A program made the translations under genes and the position numbers. Shown piece after piece: positions 1 to 6,282 of a DNA stretch of 20,467 nucleotides; positions within the stretch are counted from its first letter, which is position 1, and every line of letters begins with the position of its first letter. Source of the DNA: Rhodospirillales bacterium (GTDB lineage Bacteria > Pseudomonadota > Alphaproteobacteria > Acetobacterales > Acetobacteraceae); assembly GCA_028870815.1 (NCBI GenBank), contig JAGWOU010000002.1, positions 1 to 20,467 of the forward strand. The letters run 5' to 3'. Below the pieces are notes generated by a model. It ran no database searches. It saw nothing but the letters and a program-made list of their open reading frames with translations, and was not told the DNA's origin.

Positions 1-341
1 TCATACATCTCGGAGGAGAAATCGATCTGTTTGGCGCGTTCCGGCGTCACGGTCATGGAGGAGAGAATCGCGTCGAACTTGCGGGCTTCGAGGGCGGGGA
101 TGATGCCGTCGAAAGCCTGGCTGACGAACACGCATTTCACTTTCAACTCGGAGCAGATGGCCTTGCCGAGATCAATATCGAAGCCTTGGAAGGCTCCGGA
201 CGGGGAGAGCGATTCGAAGGGCGGATAGGTAGCATCCACCCCGAATTTGATTTCCGTGAACGCCTTGGCCGAGGCGGCTACCGGCATGGCCATGCCGAGC
301 ACGCAGAACGCGGCGAGGGCCGGTGCGAAAAGTTTTTTCAT
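1..341 (-). CDS. Periplasmic amino-acid ABC transporter substrate-binding protein, N-terminal part (cut by window edge)
   Basis: Only the first 113 codons are present; the gene continues beyond base 1. The protein starts MKKLFAPALAAFCVLGMAMP and has a Sec signal peptide ending near residues 23-26 (ASA-KA). The mature start reads FGVDATYPPFES, followed by GFDIDLGKAIC and a DGIIPALEARKFDAI segment. This is the standard opening of the HisJ/ArgT/ArtJ type SBP_bac_3 family, which binds polar or basic amino acids in the periplasm and delivers them to an ABC permease. The pair of Cys residues after GKAIC (C-x6-C) matches the disulfide loop usual in LAO/His-binding proteins. The ATG at 341 is chosen because GGGAG lies just upstream (348-352); an in-frame ATG at 353 would swallow that site. 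The exact ligand cannot be told from this fragment. It is divergent from the zinc operon and is probably unrelated to it. Confidence 0.9.
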   Translation of the reverse strand, partial: MKKLFAPALAAFCVLGMAMPVAASAKAFTEIKFGVDATYPPFESLSPSGAFQGFDIDLGKAICSELKVKCVFVSQAFDGIIPALEARKFDAILSSMTVTPERAKQIDFSSEMY

Positions 342-362
342 ATTATCTCCCATGTTGAAAAG

Positions 363-396
363 ATCCTTGGTCCGGCCCGCCTGCCGGATCGAGGAT
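363..396 (-). promoter_or_regulatory. Hairpin in the 5' leader of the amino-acid-binding protein gene
   Basis: Two 14-base arms (363-376 and 383-396) flank a 6-base loop. Read as minus-strand RNA the stem pairs at 12 of 14 positions, with two A-C mismatches, and is followed by CTTTTC about 20 bases before the start codon. It resembles a weak intrinsic terminator or a leader stem. Function is inferred only. Confidence 0.4.
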
Positions 397-561
397 TGAG
401 AGACATTACCCGATTAAAACCGCAGCGCAACGGCAGAATTATTCGATCGGAATGCTGTGGAGTTGCGTCTTATCAAGGCAAGTTGGTCGCATTGCGGTAA
501 GTTGTGGGCTGGCCTGCCTGTTATGCAGGCATGGTTTAAGGGGCAAAAGCAGTTTGTGGGG

Positions 562-590
562 TTGGCTCTGGACGTCTGAAATGATATAAT
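562..590 (+). promoter_or_regulatory. Predicted sigma-70 promoter of the zinc uptake operon
   Basis: TTGGCT at 562-567 (4 of 6 matches to TTGACA) is followed by a 17-base spacer and a perfect TATAAT at 585-590. Transcription would begin near 597, leaving a leader of about 30 bases before the ATG at 629. The -10 lies entirely inside the palindrome at 580-598, so a protein bound there would block polymerase. Confidence 0.65.
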
Positions 591-598
591 ATATCATT
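580..598. promoter_or_regulatory. Putative Zur operator (19-bp perfect palindrome)
   Basis: AATGATATAATATATCATT is a perfect inverted repeat of 9 + 1 + 9 bases centred on base 589. It is strikingly AT-rich in a GC-rich window. Its form (AATG-TATA-core-CATT) resembles AT-rich Zur boxes described in Alphaproteobacteria. It sits directly upstream of an ABC metal-uptake operon, and a Zur-like gene lies at that operon's 3' end. Binding by Zur is inferred from position, shape and neighbours. Confidence 0.7.
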
Positions 599-628
599 AT
601 GTCCCGCAACGCTGAGAGTTGAGACTGA

Positions 629-1498
629 ATGCTGAGCAGACTGGGTTTGGGCGCCGTGCTGGCGCTGGCGGGGCAGATGGCCATGGCGCAGCCGGTGCTG
701 CGTGCGGTGGGGCTGGAAAGCCAGTATGCCGATGTTCTGGCACAGATCGGTGGACCGTATGTGAAGGTTTCCGCCATCCAATCCAACCCCAATACCGACC
801 CGCATGAGTTTGAGGTGACGCCAAGCGTGGCGCAGATTTTTCAACGCGCCGATCTCGTGGTGGAGAATGGGCTTGGCTATGATGGCTGGGCGGCGGAGAT
901 GTTGGAAGGCACGCATGCGAAGGTGCTGAGTGCGCAGAAATTGCTGAACCTGCCTGACGATACGCCAAACCCGCATCTATGGTACCGTACGGATACCATG
1001 CCCGCCGTGGCCGCCTCCGCCGCCTCGTTTTTCGAGGCGAAGGACCCGGCGCACAAGGCGGTGTATGCGGCAAATCTGAAAAAATTCGATACGTCCCTGG
1101 TGCCCTGGAAGCGCGCGTTGGCGCAGGTGAAGGCGAAATATGCCGGGGCGCCAATTGCCGTGACGGAGCCGGTGGCGGATTATATGCTGCAAGAGGCCGG
1201 ACTGAAGATCATGACGCCGCTTTCCTTCGAGCTTTCGATCATGAACGATACCGACCCGTCGCCCCAGGATGTGGCGGCGGAGGAGGCGTTGCTGCGTGGC
1301 CGCAGGGTGCGGGTGTTTGCTTATAACGAGCAGGTGACGGATCCGCAGACGCAATCTCTGCTGACTCTGGCAAAACGGCATGATGTGCAGGTTTTGCCCG
1401 TGTATGAGCTGATGCCGGCCAGCGCCGCGCATTATCAGGACTGGATGATGCAGACGACGGAAGCACTCAACCAGGCGTTGGCGGCCAGCGCGAAGTGA
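629..1498 (+). CDS. znuA: Zinc/manganese ABC transporter periplasmic binding protein, ZnuA family
   Basis: This 289-residue protein has a signal peptide (about 1-20, ending AMA-QP) and the two-lobed fold of cluster A-I metal-binding proteins. Visible family blocks are NPNTDPHEFEVTPS (53-66, His59), ADLVVENGLGYDGW (74-87), NPHLWYRTDTMP (114-125, His116), and a second-lobe segment ending in TDPSPQD and FAYNEQ. The canonical third ligand, a His in GHDAFxY-type motifs, is absent; the aligned segment reads TEPVADYM with Glu180. No His/Asp-rich loop is present, unlike the long loop of enterobacterial ZnuA. It would capture Zn (possibly Mn) in the periplasm for the permeases encoded downstream. It is the first gene of the operon, behind the promoter and palindrome at 562-598, and its TGA overlaps the GTG start of the ATPase gene. 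The family is secure; zinc rather than manganese rests on the operator and Zur context. Confidence 0.85.
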   Translation: MLSRLGLGAVLALAGQMAMAQPVLRAVGLESQYADVLAQIGGPYVKVSAIQSNPNTDPHEFEVTPSVAQIFQRADLVVENGLGYDGWAAEMLEGTHAKVLSAQKLLNLPDDTPNPHLWYRTDTMPAVAASAASFFEAKDPAHKAVYAANLKKFDTSLVPWKRALAQVKAKYAGAPIAVTEPVADYMLQEAGLKIMTPLSFELSIMNDTDPSPQDVAAEEALLRGRRVRVFAYNEQVTDPQTQSLLTLAKRHDVQVLPVYELMPASAAHYQDWMMQTTEALNQALAASAK

Positions 1499-2283
1499 GC
1501 GAGGCGGCTCTCGAAGTTTCGGGGCTGAGCGTCTCGCAAGGCGGGCAGGAAGTGCTGCGGGGGGTTGGGTTTCAACTGCCGCGCGGGGCGTTCTGCGGGC
1601 TGATCGGTTCCAACGGCGCGGGCAAAACCACGCTGTTGCGGGCGATTCTAGGACTGCTGCCCTCGCAAGGGGAGATCAAGGCTGGCGGGCGCATCGGCTA
1701 TGTGCCGCAGAAAATCCTGTTCGAGCCTGATCTGCCCGTGCGGGCGCAGGATTTCGTGGCGCTGGGGCTGGATGGGCACCGCTTCGGGCTGGCGTTTCCC
1801 TCCCGGGCGCGGGCTGAAAAAGTGGAGGCGGCACTTCGGGCCGTGGAGGCCGAGGGGTTCGCGGGGCAACGCATCGGGCGGCTTTCCGGCGGGCAGCAGC
1901 AGCGGGTGATGATCGCGCATGCGCTGGTGCGTTCGCCTGATCTGCTGCTGTTGGATGAGCCTTTGGCGAATCTGGACATCAAGGCGGCGGCGGAGATTAT
2001 CGCACTGCTGAAGCGGCTGAGCCAGGAAAGCGGGATGACGGTGCTGCTCTCGGCGCATGACATGAACCCGCTGCTGCCGGTGATGGACCGAATTCTGTAT
2101 CTGGCGGGAGGCAGCGCGCTGTGCGGCCCAGTGCAAGAGGTGGTGAGCACCGAGGTGCTTTCTGCGCTGTACGGATATCATATCGACGTGATCCGCGTGC
2201 ATGGGCGGGTGTTGGTCGTCGCTGGAAGCGGCGACGGCCATGACCACCGTCATGACCATGAGCATGTGACGGCCATTCCCTGA
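1495..2283 (+). CDS. znuC: Zinc ABC transporter ATP-binding protein with C-terminal histidine tail, ZnuC family
   Basis: This 262-residue ABC ATPase powers metal import from the cytoplasmic face. All catalytic motifs are visible: Walker A GSNGAGKT (38-45), Q-loop PQK (Gln72), signature LSGGQQQR (130-137), Walker B LLLLDEP (150-156) and switch His188 in SAHDMN. The last 15 residues carry a strict alternation of five histidines (249, 251, 253, 255, 257) separated by D, R, D, E, a likely metal-binding tail. The start is the GTG at 1495, forming a GTGA overlap with the stop of the binding-protein gene, so the two are translationally coupled. Its own TGA shares one base with the ATG of the first permease. 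Family length is normal (about 250) apart from the tail. Confidence 0.9.
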   Translation: MSEAALEVSGLSVSQGGQEVLRGVGFQLPRGAFCGLIGSNGAGKTTLLRAILGLLPSQGEIKAGGRIGYVPQKILFEPDLPVRAQDFVALGLDGHRFGLAFPSRARAEKVEAALRAVEAEGFAGQRIGRLSGGQQQRVMIAHALVRSPDLLLLDEPLANLDIKAAAEIIALLKRLSQESGMTVLLSAHDMNPLLPVMDRILYLAGGSALCGPVQEVVSTEVLSALYGYHIDVIRVHGRVLVVAGSGDGHDHRHDHEHVTAIP

Positions 2284-3110
2284 TGCTGGAATTCCTGCAA
2301 AGCGGCCCGGTGCAGAGCGCGTTGTTGTTGAGCGCCGCCGCCGCATTGTTGTGCGGAGCGCTGGGTCTGTTCACGGTGCTGCGCGGCCAGGCCTTTGCCG
2401 GCCATGCGCTGGCGGATGTGAGCAGCGCTGGCGGTGCGGGCAGCTTGCTGTTCGGGATATCGCCGTTGCTGGGGTTTCTGCTGTTCGGCGTGGCGGGGGT
2501 AGCGGGGCTAGAGATTTTGCAGCCCCGCCGGGCTGCCGGACGGGATGAGGCGGCGGGCATTTTGCTTGGCGCCGGGCTGGGGGGTACGGCGCTGCTGCTG
2601 CATTTTTGCGTCACCACCCACGGAGCCGCGGGGACCGCGCAGGCAGTGATGTTCGGGGCAATGTTCTCCACCCCGTCCGATACCGCGCTCTGGTCCTGCC
2701 TGCTGGCGGGCGGGTGTTTGGCGGTGCTGGCACTTATTGCCCGGCCGTTGCTGCTGGCCTCGTTAGATGAGGAACTGGCGCGTGTGGCCGGGGTAAGGCT
2801 GCGTGCGCTGGGGCTGGTGTTTCTGCTGCTGCTGGCGCTGGGGGTGACTTTGGCGGCGATGACGGTGGGGGCGATTTTGGCGACGGCCCTGCTGATTGGC
2901 CCTGCGGCAGCGGGGTTGCGGCTGGCGCGCGGGCCCTTGGCGGCGGCGTTGCTTTCAATGGCGCTGGGGCTGGCAGCGTGTTGGGGCGGGATTGTGCTAG
3001 CCTATGAATCTTATGGATGGATACCGGGGCGCACCTGGCCGGTAAGCTTCTTCATCGTGGCGTTGCTGCTGTTGTTTTACGCCGCTGCCGGGTTGAGGCG
3101 CCGGGCATGA
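2283..3110 (+). CDS. znuB: Zinc ABC transporter permease, first subunit (ABC-3 family)
   Basis: This 275-residue, very hydrophobic protein has about 8 predicted membrane segments. ABC-3 hallmarks are the early loop VLRGQAFAGHALADVSSAGG (32-51), where the family has R-x-S/A-F-x-G-HALAH/D, and the coupling-helix region SLDEELARVAGVR (160-172) that docks on the ATPase. A late TM segment, VGAILATALLIGPAAAG, matches the family's conserved membrane helix. It forms half of the translocation channel. It begins with an ATG overlapping the ATPase stop by one base and ends in an ATGA overlap with the second permease gene. Which of the two permease genes is the true znuB orthologue cannot be decided here. 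Confidence 0.85.
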   Translation: MLEFLQSGPVQSALLLSAAAALLCGALGLFTVLRGQAFAGHALADVSSAGGAGSLLFGISPLLGFLLFGVAGVAGLEILQPRRAAGRDEAAGILLGAGLGGTALLLHFCVTTHGAAGTAQAVMFGAMFSTPSDTALWSCLLAGGCLAVLALIARPLLLASLDEELARVAGVRLRALGLVFLLLLALGVTLAAMTVGAILATALLIGPAAAGLRLARGPLAAALLSMALGLAACWGGIVLAYESYGWIPGRTWPVSFFIVALLLLFYAAAGLRRRA

Positions 3111-3877
3111 GCTACCTCGTGGAAATCTGGCTGGCGGTGGGGCTGGTGGCGCTGGCGGCGGGGGCGGCTGGCTATATTGTGGTGATTCGCCGGGCCGGAT
3201 TCGCGGCGCATGCCCTGCCGATGGCGGCGTTCCCCGGCGCGGCGGCGGCGTCTCTGTTCGGGTTTCCGCTCTGGGCCGGGCTGGCGGGGGTCGCGCTAAG
3301 TGGCGCCGGGCTGCTGGCCCTGGTGCAACGCACCGCGCGGCGGGATGCCGCAACGGCGCTGCTGCTGGCGCTGCTGCTGGCGGTGGGGGCGTTGTGTCTT
3401 TCGCTCTCCGGCCATTATGCGGGCTCGGTTTATGGGCTGCTATTCGGGCAGGTTTTCGCGCTGGGCACGGAAGATTTGCCTGTGCTGGGGGTGATCGGGC
3501 TTTGCGTGCCGGTGCTGCTGTTTCTGGCGCTGCGGCCATTAAGTCTCTCCGCGCTGTCGCCGGAATTGATGCGCGTGCAGGGCGGCCGGCCCTTCGCAAT
3601 GGAGGTTTTTTTCCTCGCGGTGCTGGCCCTGGCGGCGGGGTTTGCCGTGCCGGTAACGGGGGCGCTCTTGGTCTTTAGCTTGATGCTAGGGCCGGGGGCA
3701 GCGGCGGCGCGGCTGTGTGGCAGCCCTTTGCCCGGGCTGGCTTTGGCCATGGGCCTGGCACTGGGTCTGGCCTGGGCGGGGCTGGGTCTGGCTTTTTTGA
3801 CGGACTGGCCGGTAGGATTCTTTACCGGTGTTGGCGCGGCGGCGATTTATTTGCTGGTGCGGGTCAAGACGGGTTAG
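3107..3877 (+). CDS. Zinc ABC transporter permease, second subunit (ABC-3 family)
   Basis: This 256-residue polytopic membrane protein is related to the preceding permease but clearly divergent. It shows the same layout: IRRAGFAAHALPMAAFPG (27-44) in place of the HALAD loop, and a coupling-helix region SLSALSPELMRVQGGR (146-161). The ATG at 3107 is chosen because it gives an ATGA overlap with the upstream stop. An in-frame ATG at 3017 would add 30 hydrophilic residues and overlap the upstream gene by 94 bases. The two permeases probably form a heterodimer, as in two-permease Mn/Zn systems, whereas ZnuB of enterobacteria is a homodimer. The 3' end overlaps the convergent zur gene by 14 bases. 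Confidence 0.82.
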   Translation: MSYLVEIWLAVGLVALAAGAAGYIVVIRRAGFAAHALPMAAFPGAAAASLFGFPLWAGLAGVALSGAGLLALVQRTARRDAATALLLALLLAVGALCLSLSGHYAGSVYGLLFGQVFALGTEDLPVLGVIGLCVPVLLFLALRPLSLSALSPELMRVQGGRPFAMEVFFLAVLALAAGFAVPVTGALLVFSLMLGPGAAAARLCGSPLPGLALAMGLALGLAWAGLGLAFLTDWPVGFFTGVGAAAIYLLVRVKTG

Positions 3878-4418
3878 CAGCGCAGGCGGCGCAAAGCCCT
3901 TCCACCTCAACCACCGCGCGGGTGGGGGAGAAGCCGTGTTTGGCGGCGGCTTTGGTTAACGCTTCCGAAACGCCGTGATCCTCTATCTCGATGACGGCGC
4001 CGCAGGCTTTGCAGATCAGAAATTGCGCGTCCGCGTGGTGATGGTCGGCTTCGGCGCAGGGCACGAAGGCGTTCAACCGCTCGATTTTATGGATCAGCTT
4101 GTTTTCGAGCAGGAATTCAAGCGAGCGGTAGATGGTGGGGGGCACAGCGGATTTGCGGATGGGCTTTAGCCGGTCCAGTAGCTGATAGGCCGTAACCGGC
4201 GTTTCCGCTTGCAGAATGAGTGCCAGCACATCCCGCCGTAAGGCGGTGAGCTGCGCGCCATTCTCGGCGCAGGCTTGCTCAGCCGCCTTCAGCTGGGAGG
4301 GAATATCCCGGTGATGGGTTGCGGCATCGTGCGGCATAACTGGAATGTAGGCGATCCGTGGCTGGCCTGCCAGCGACCGTGTGTTCTGGATGGCGATATC
4401 AATTTGTGATGACGGCAT
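3864..4418 (-). CDS. zur: Fur-family transcriptional repressor, Zur-like
   Basis: This 184-residue Fur-superfamily protein has a winged helix with recognition region VPPTIYRSLEFLLENKLIHKIE (92-113) and a dimerisation domain containing CAEADHHHADAQFLICKACG. C136/C139 and C176/C179 (CKAC and CAAC) form the structural zinc site of the family. Cys121 plus the HHH run at 126-128 fit the regulatory site seen in Zur. With zinc bound it should repress uptake genes. The candidate target is the palindrome at 580-598. The start at 4418 has GGAG five bases upstream (4424-4427). A shorter form from ATG 4337 would match usual Zur length better but lacks a visible ribosome site. It lies tail-to-tail with the uptake operon and head-to-head with the cation efflux gene. 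Zur rather than Fur or Mur is inferred from the CxxC pairs and context. Confidence 0.85.
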   Translation of the reverse strand: MPSSQIDIAIQNTRSLAGQPRIAYIPVMPHDAATHHRDIPSQLKAAEQACAENGAQLTALRRDVLALILQAETPVTAYQLLDRLKPIRKSAVPPTIYRSLEFLLENKLIHKIERLNAFVPCAEADHHHADAQFLICKACGAVIEIEDHGVSEALTKAAAKHGFSPTRAVVEVEGLCAACAANPS

Positions 4419-4440
4419 TATTGCTCCGTAAGGTTAAGCC

Positions 4441-5355
4441 TTGGTAACACAAGCCGTGGGTTCGGTTTTCAAAATCGCTGGGGCCAGCATTGCCGTGGGC
4501 TGCTTGGTCCTGGGCTGCAAAATGCTTGCCGCGGCGGTGAGTGGCAGTACCGCATTGTTTTCCGACGCGCTTGAAAGCGTGGTGAATGTCATCTCCTCGG
4601 GTATGGCGCTTTATGCGCTCTATATCGGCGCCAAGCCGGCGGATGCCACGCACCAATATGGCCATGCCAAGGCGGAACTGATCAGCGCCATTGCGACGGG
4701 GGCGATGATTTTGATTGCCGCGCTGGCGATTTTCCAACGCGCGGTGTTCGAGCTGCTCGATCCCAGGCCCCTGATGCCGCTGGTCGGCGGGCTCGGTCTG
4801 GGTCTGCTTCTTAACGGGTTGGCCGGGGTCGTTAATCTCGGCTGGGCGCTACATCTGAAACGGGTGGCGCGGCGTGAGCTTTCACCCGCGCTTGCCGCGG
4901 ACGCACAGCATCTCATCAGCGATGTGCTGACAACACTGGGCATTGTGGTGGCGCTGCTAGGGGCGGGGCTATTGAATTGGCCGATTCTTGATCCGCTGGT
5001 GGCGCTGGCCATCGCCGGGCAGATCACCATGATGGGCGGACGGACAGTGCTGGCCTCCATCAGCGGACTGCTGGACGAGGCGCCGCCGCCGGAAGTAACC
5101 GCGCGGGTTGGGGAACTGGTACGGGACCATGCTTCGGGCGCGATCGAGGCGCATGATTTTCGGATGCGCCAGGCCGGTGTTTCAAGTTTTCTTGAATTCC
5201 ATCTTGTGGTGCCGGGTGCGATGAGCGTGGATGCGGCGCATGTGATCTGCGACCGGATCGAGGCGGCTTTGAAACAGGAACGGCCAGGGTTGATTGTAAC
5301 CATCCATGTAGAGCCAGAAGCGAAGGCGAAGCACGAAGGCGTGCTGGTGAGGTGA
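4441..5355 (+). CDS. Cation diffusion facilitator (CDF) family transporter
   Basis: This 304-residue protein has about six membrane segments in the first 205 residues and a cytoplasmic metallochaperone-like domain (about 212-290, LDEAPPPEV...IHVEPE). CDF proteins export Zn, Fe, Mn or Co from the cytoplasm in exchange for protons. The TM5 site is intact as HLISD (His157, Asp161). The TM2 site reads DALESVVNV, giving Glu45 and Asn49 where zinc CDFs have H/D and D, so the specificity may differ. HQYGHAKAE (71-79) matches the family's cytoplasmic loop (H-x-YGHGKAE). The start appears to be TTG at 4441: an in-frame stop lies at 4435-4437, and AAGG sits at 4430-4433. GTG 4456 is an alternative. Only 22 bases separate it from the divergent zur start. 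Its TGA overlaps the GTG of tonB. Confidence 0.85.
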   Translation: MVTQAVGSVFKIAGASIAVGCLVLGCKMLAAAVSGSTALFSDALESVVNVISSGMALYALYIGAKPADATHQYGHAKAELISAIATGAMILIAALAIFQRAVFELLDPRPLMPLVGGLGLGLLLNGLAGVVNLGWALHLKRVARRELSPALAADAQHLISDVLTTLGIVVALLGAGLLNWPILDPLVALAIAGQITMMGGRTVLASISGLLDEAPPPEVTARVGELVRDHASGAIEAHDFRMRQAGVSSFLEFHLVVPGAMSVDAAHVICDRIEAALKQERPGLIVTIHVEPEAKAKHEGVLVR

Positions 5356-6161
5356 GCCAGCAGGCATTGATTCAGCCGGCGCGGCTGTCTCCGGTGTTTT
5401 TGAGCGGCACGCTCCTCGCGGCCAGAGCATCCTTGCGAGCCGGCGCGGAAGACCGGCTGGCGGTTGAAGCGCCGCGAGCTGGCGGTTGGCCCTGGCGCTT
5501 CGCGGCGATGGCGGGGGCGGCGCATCTTGCCCTGGCGGTGCTGCTGGTGTTGGCGGGGCGGCTGTATCTGCCGCCATCACCGCCGGAACCGGTTTCAATC
5601 CAGGTTGTTTCCGAGACTGTTCCGCAGGGCACAAGCGTTGCGCAGCCAGCCTTGCCGCCACAGCCACATCCTAGTTCCGCTCCCGCGCCACAGCCTTTGC
5701 CAGAGCCCCCGCCGCCAATGCCCAGTCTGGCCCCGCCCGCGCCGCGCGGCCCCGTGGCGGAATTGCCGCTCCCGCCGCCCGCAGCGCCACCGGCCCCGCA
5801 GGTTTCCTCCGTGCCCAAGCCAGCCACCCCGGCCGCAAAAGGGGCCAGGATAAAAGCACTGAAGACGGCAAGCGTGACCGTGGCGGTGACGCATCCGGCC
5901 GTGCCCTTCGCGGATAATCAGGCGCCGGATTACCCGCAAGCCGCGATTGATGCGGGAGAGCAGGGGGTGGCGCGCTTCGTGCTGCGCCTTGGCGCCGATG
6001 GGCGCGTGCAGAATTTCCAGCTGACTCAAAGCAGCGGCTATGCGGACCTTGATGCCAACGTGCGCGCCGCGGCAATGGGTTGGCGCTATCAGCCCGCCAT
6101 GCGCAATGGTATTGCGGTGCCGTCAACCGTGCGGTTTTTTGTGAGGTTTTCGCCGCATTAG
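5352..6161 (+). CDS. tonB: Energy transducer TonB
   Basis: This 269-residue protein has a single membrane anchor (about 50-72), a long Pro/Ala-rich periplasmic spacer (about 74-165), and a C-terminal TonB domain (about 190-268) with the conserved DYPQAAIDAGEQGVARFVLRLG and WRYQPAM segments. The anchor keeps the functional His (His58); the SxxxH motif of E. coli TonB is AxxxH here. TonB transmits proton-motive force from ExbBD to outer-membrane receptors. The roughly 47 residues before the anchor are longer than usual. The GTG start at 5352 overlaps the CDF stop as GTGA, implying translational coupling; no exbB or exbD is in the window. Its TAG stop is also the first three bases of the palindromic element at 6159-6241. 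In this locus it could serve a zinc-specific outer-membrane receptor, which is inference. Confidence 0.88.
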   Translation: MSQQALIQPARLSPVFLSGTLLAARASLRAGAEDRLAVEAPRAGGWPWRFAAMAGAAHLALAVLLVLAGRLYLPPSPPEPVSIQVVSETVPQGTSVAQPALPPQPHPSSAPAPQPLPEPPPPMPSLAPPAPRGPVAELPLPPPAAPPAPQVSSVPKPATPAAKGARIKALKTASVTVAVTHPAVPFADNQAPDYPQAAIDAGEQGVARFVLRLGADGRVQNFQLTQSSGYADLDANVRAAAMGWRYQPAMRNGIAVPSTVRFFVRFSPH

Positions 6162-6241
6162 AGCGCGATGATTGGGAAGAGGTGGATTCACGGTTTAGGT
6201 TGGGACATTCCCATGACTCAACCTAAACCGACCCGGCTCTA
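6159..6241. repeat. Compact palindromic intergenic element
   Basis: Six-base terminal inverted repeats, TAGAGC (6159-6164) and GCTCTA (6236-6241), enclose a perfect 12-base inverted repeat, CGGTTTAGGTTG (6191-6202) and CAACCTAAACCG (6219-6230). A smaller dyad, TGGGA-CAT-TCCCA (6201-6213), overlaps its left arm and loop. There is no T-run, so a simple Rho-independent terminator is unlikely. The nested structure suggests a dispersed REP/MITE-like repeat. Other copies cannot be seen from one window. Confidence 0.5.
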
Positions 6242-6282
6242 GGCCCGCTTGCCGGGCGACGCGCGCGTGCTAGGTTTCGGGC

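Noticed and set aside
515..531. TGCCTG/CAGGCA hairpin upstream of the zinc operon promoter
   Set aside because: Six-base stem without T-run and upstream of the predicted -35; no role can be supported.
2179..2191. GATATC-like AT-rich string inside the ATPase gene resembling a Zur half-site
   Set aside because: It lacks the long symmetric arms of the 580-598 palindrome and is explained by ordinary codons.
3017..3106. Earlier start for the second permease
   Set aside because: It would overlap the first permease by 94 bases and add a hydrophilic stretch foreign to the family; ATG 3107 gives a clean ATGA coupling.
4620..5525. Long open frame (301 codons) on minus
   Set aside because: It is antisense to the CDF and tonB genes, has a Ser/Arg/Pro-rich composition typical of GC-rich shadow frames, and matches no family.
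5372..5827. Glycine/cysteine-rich frame on minus resembling a structural or toxin-like protein
   Set aside because: It is the mirror of the proline-rich spacer of TonB; composition follows from the CCN codons on the other strand.
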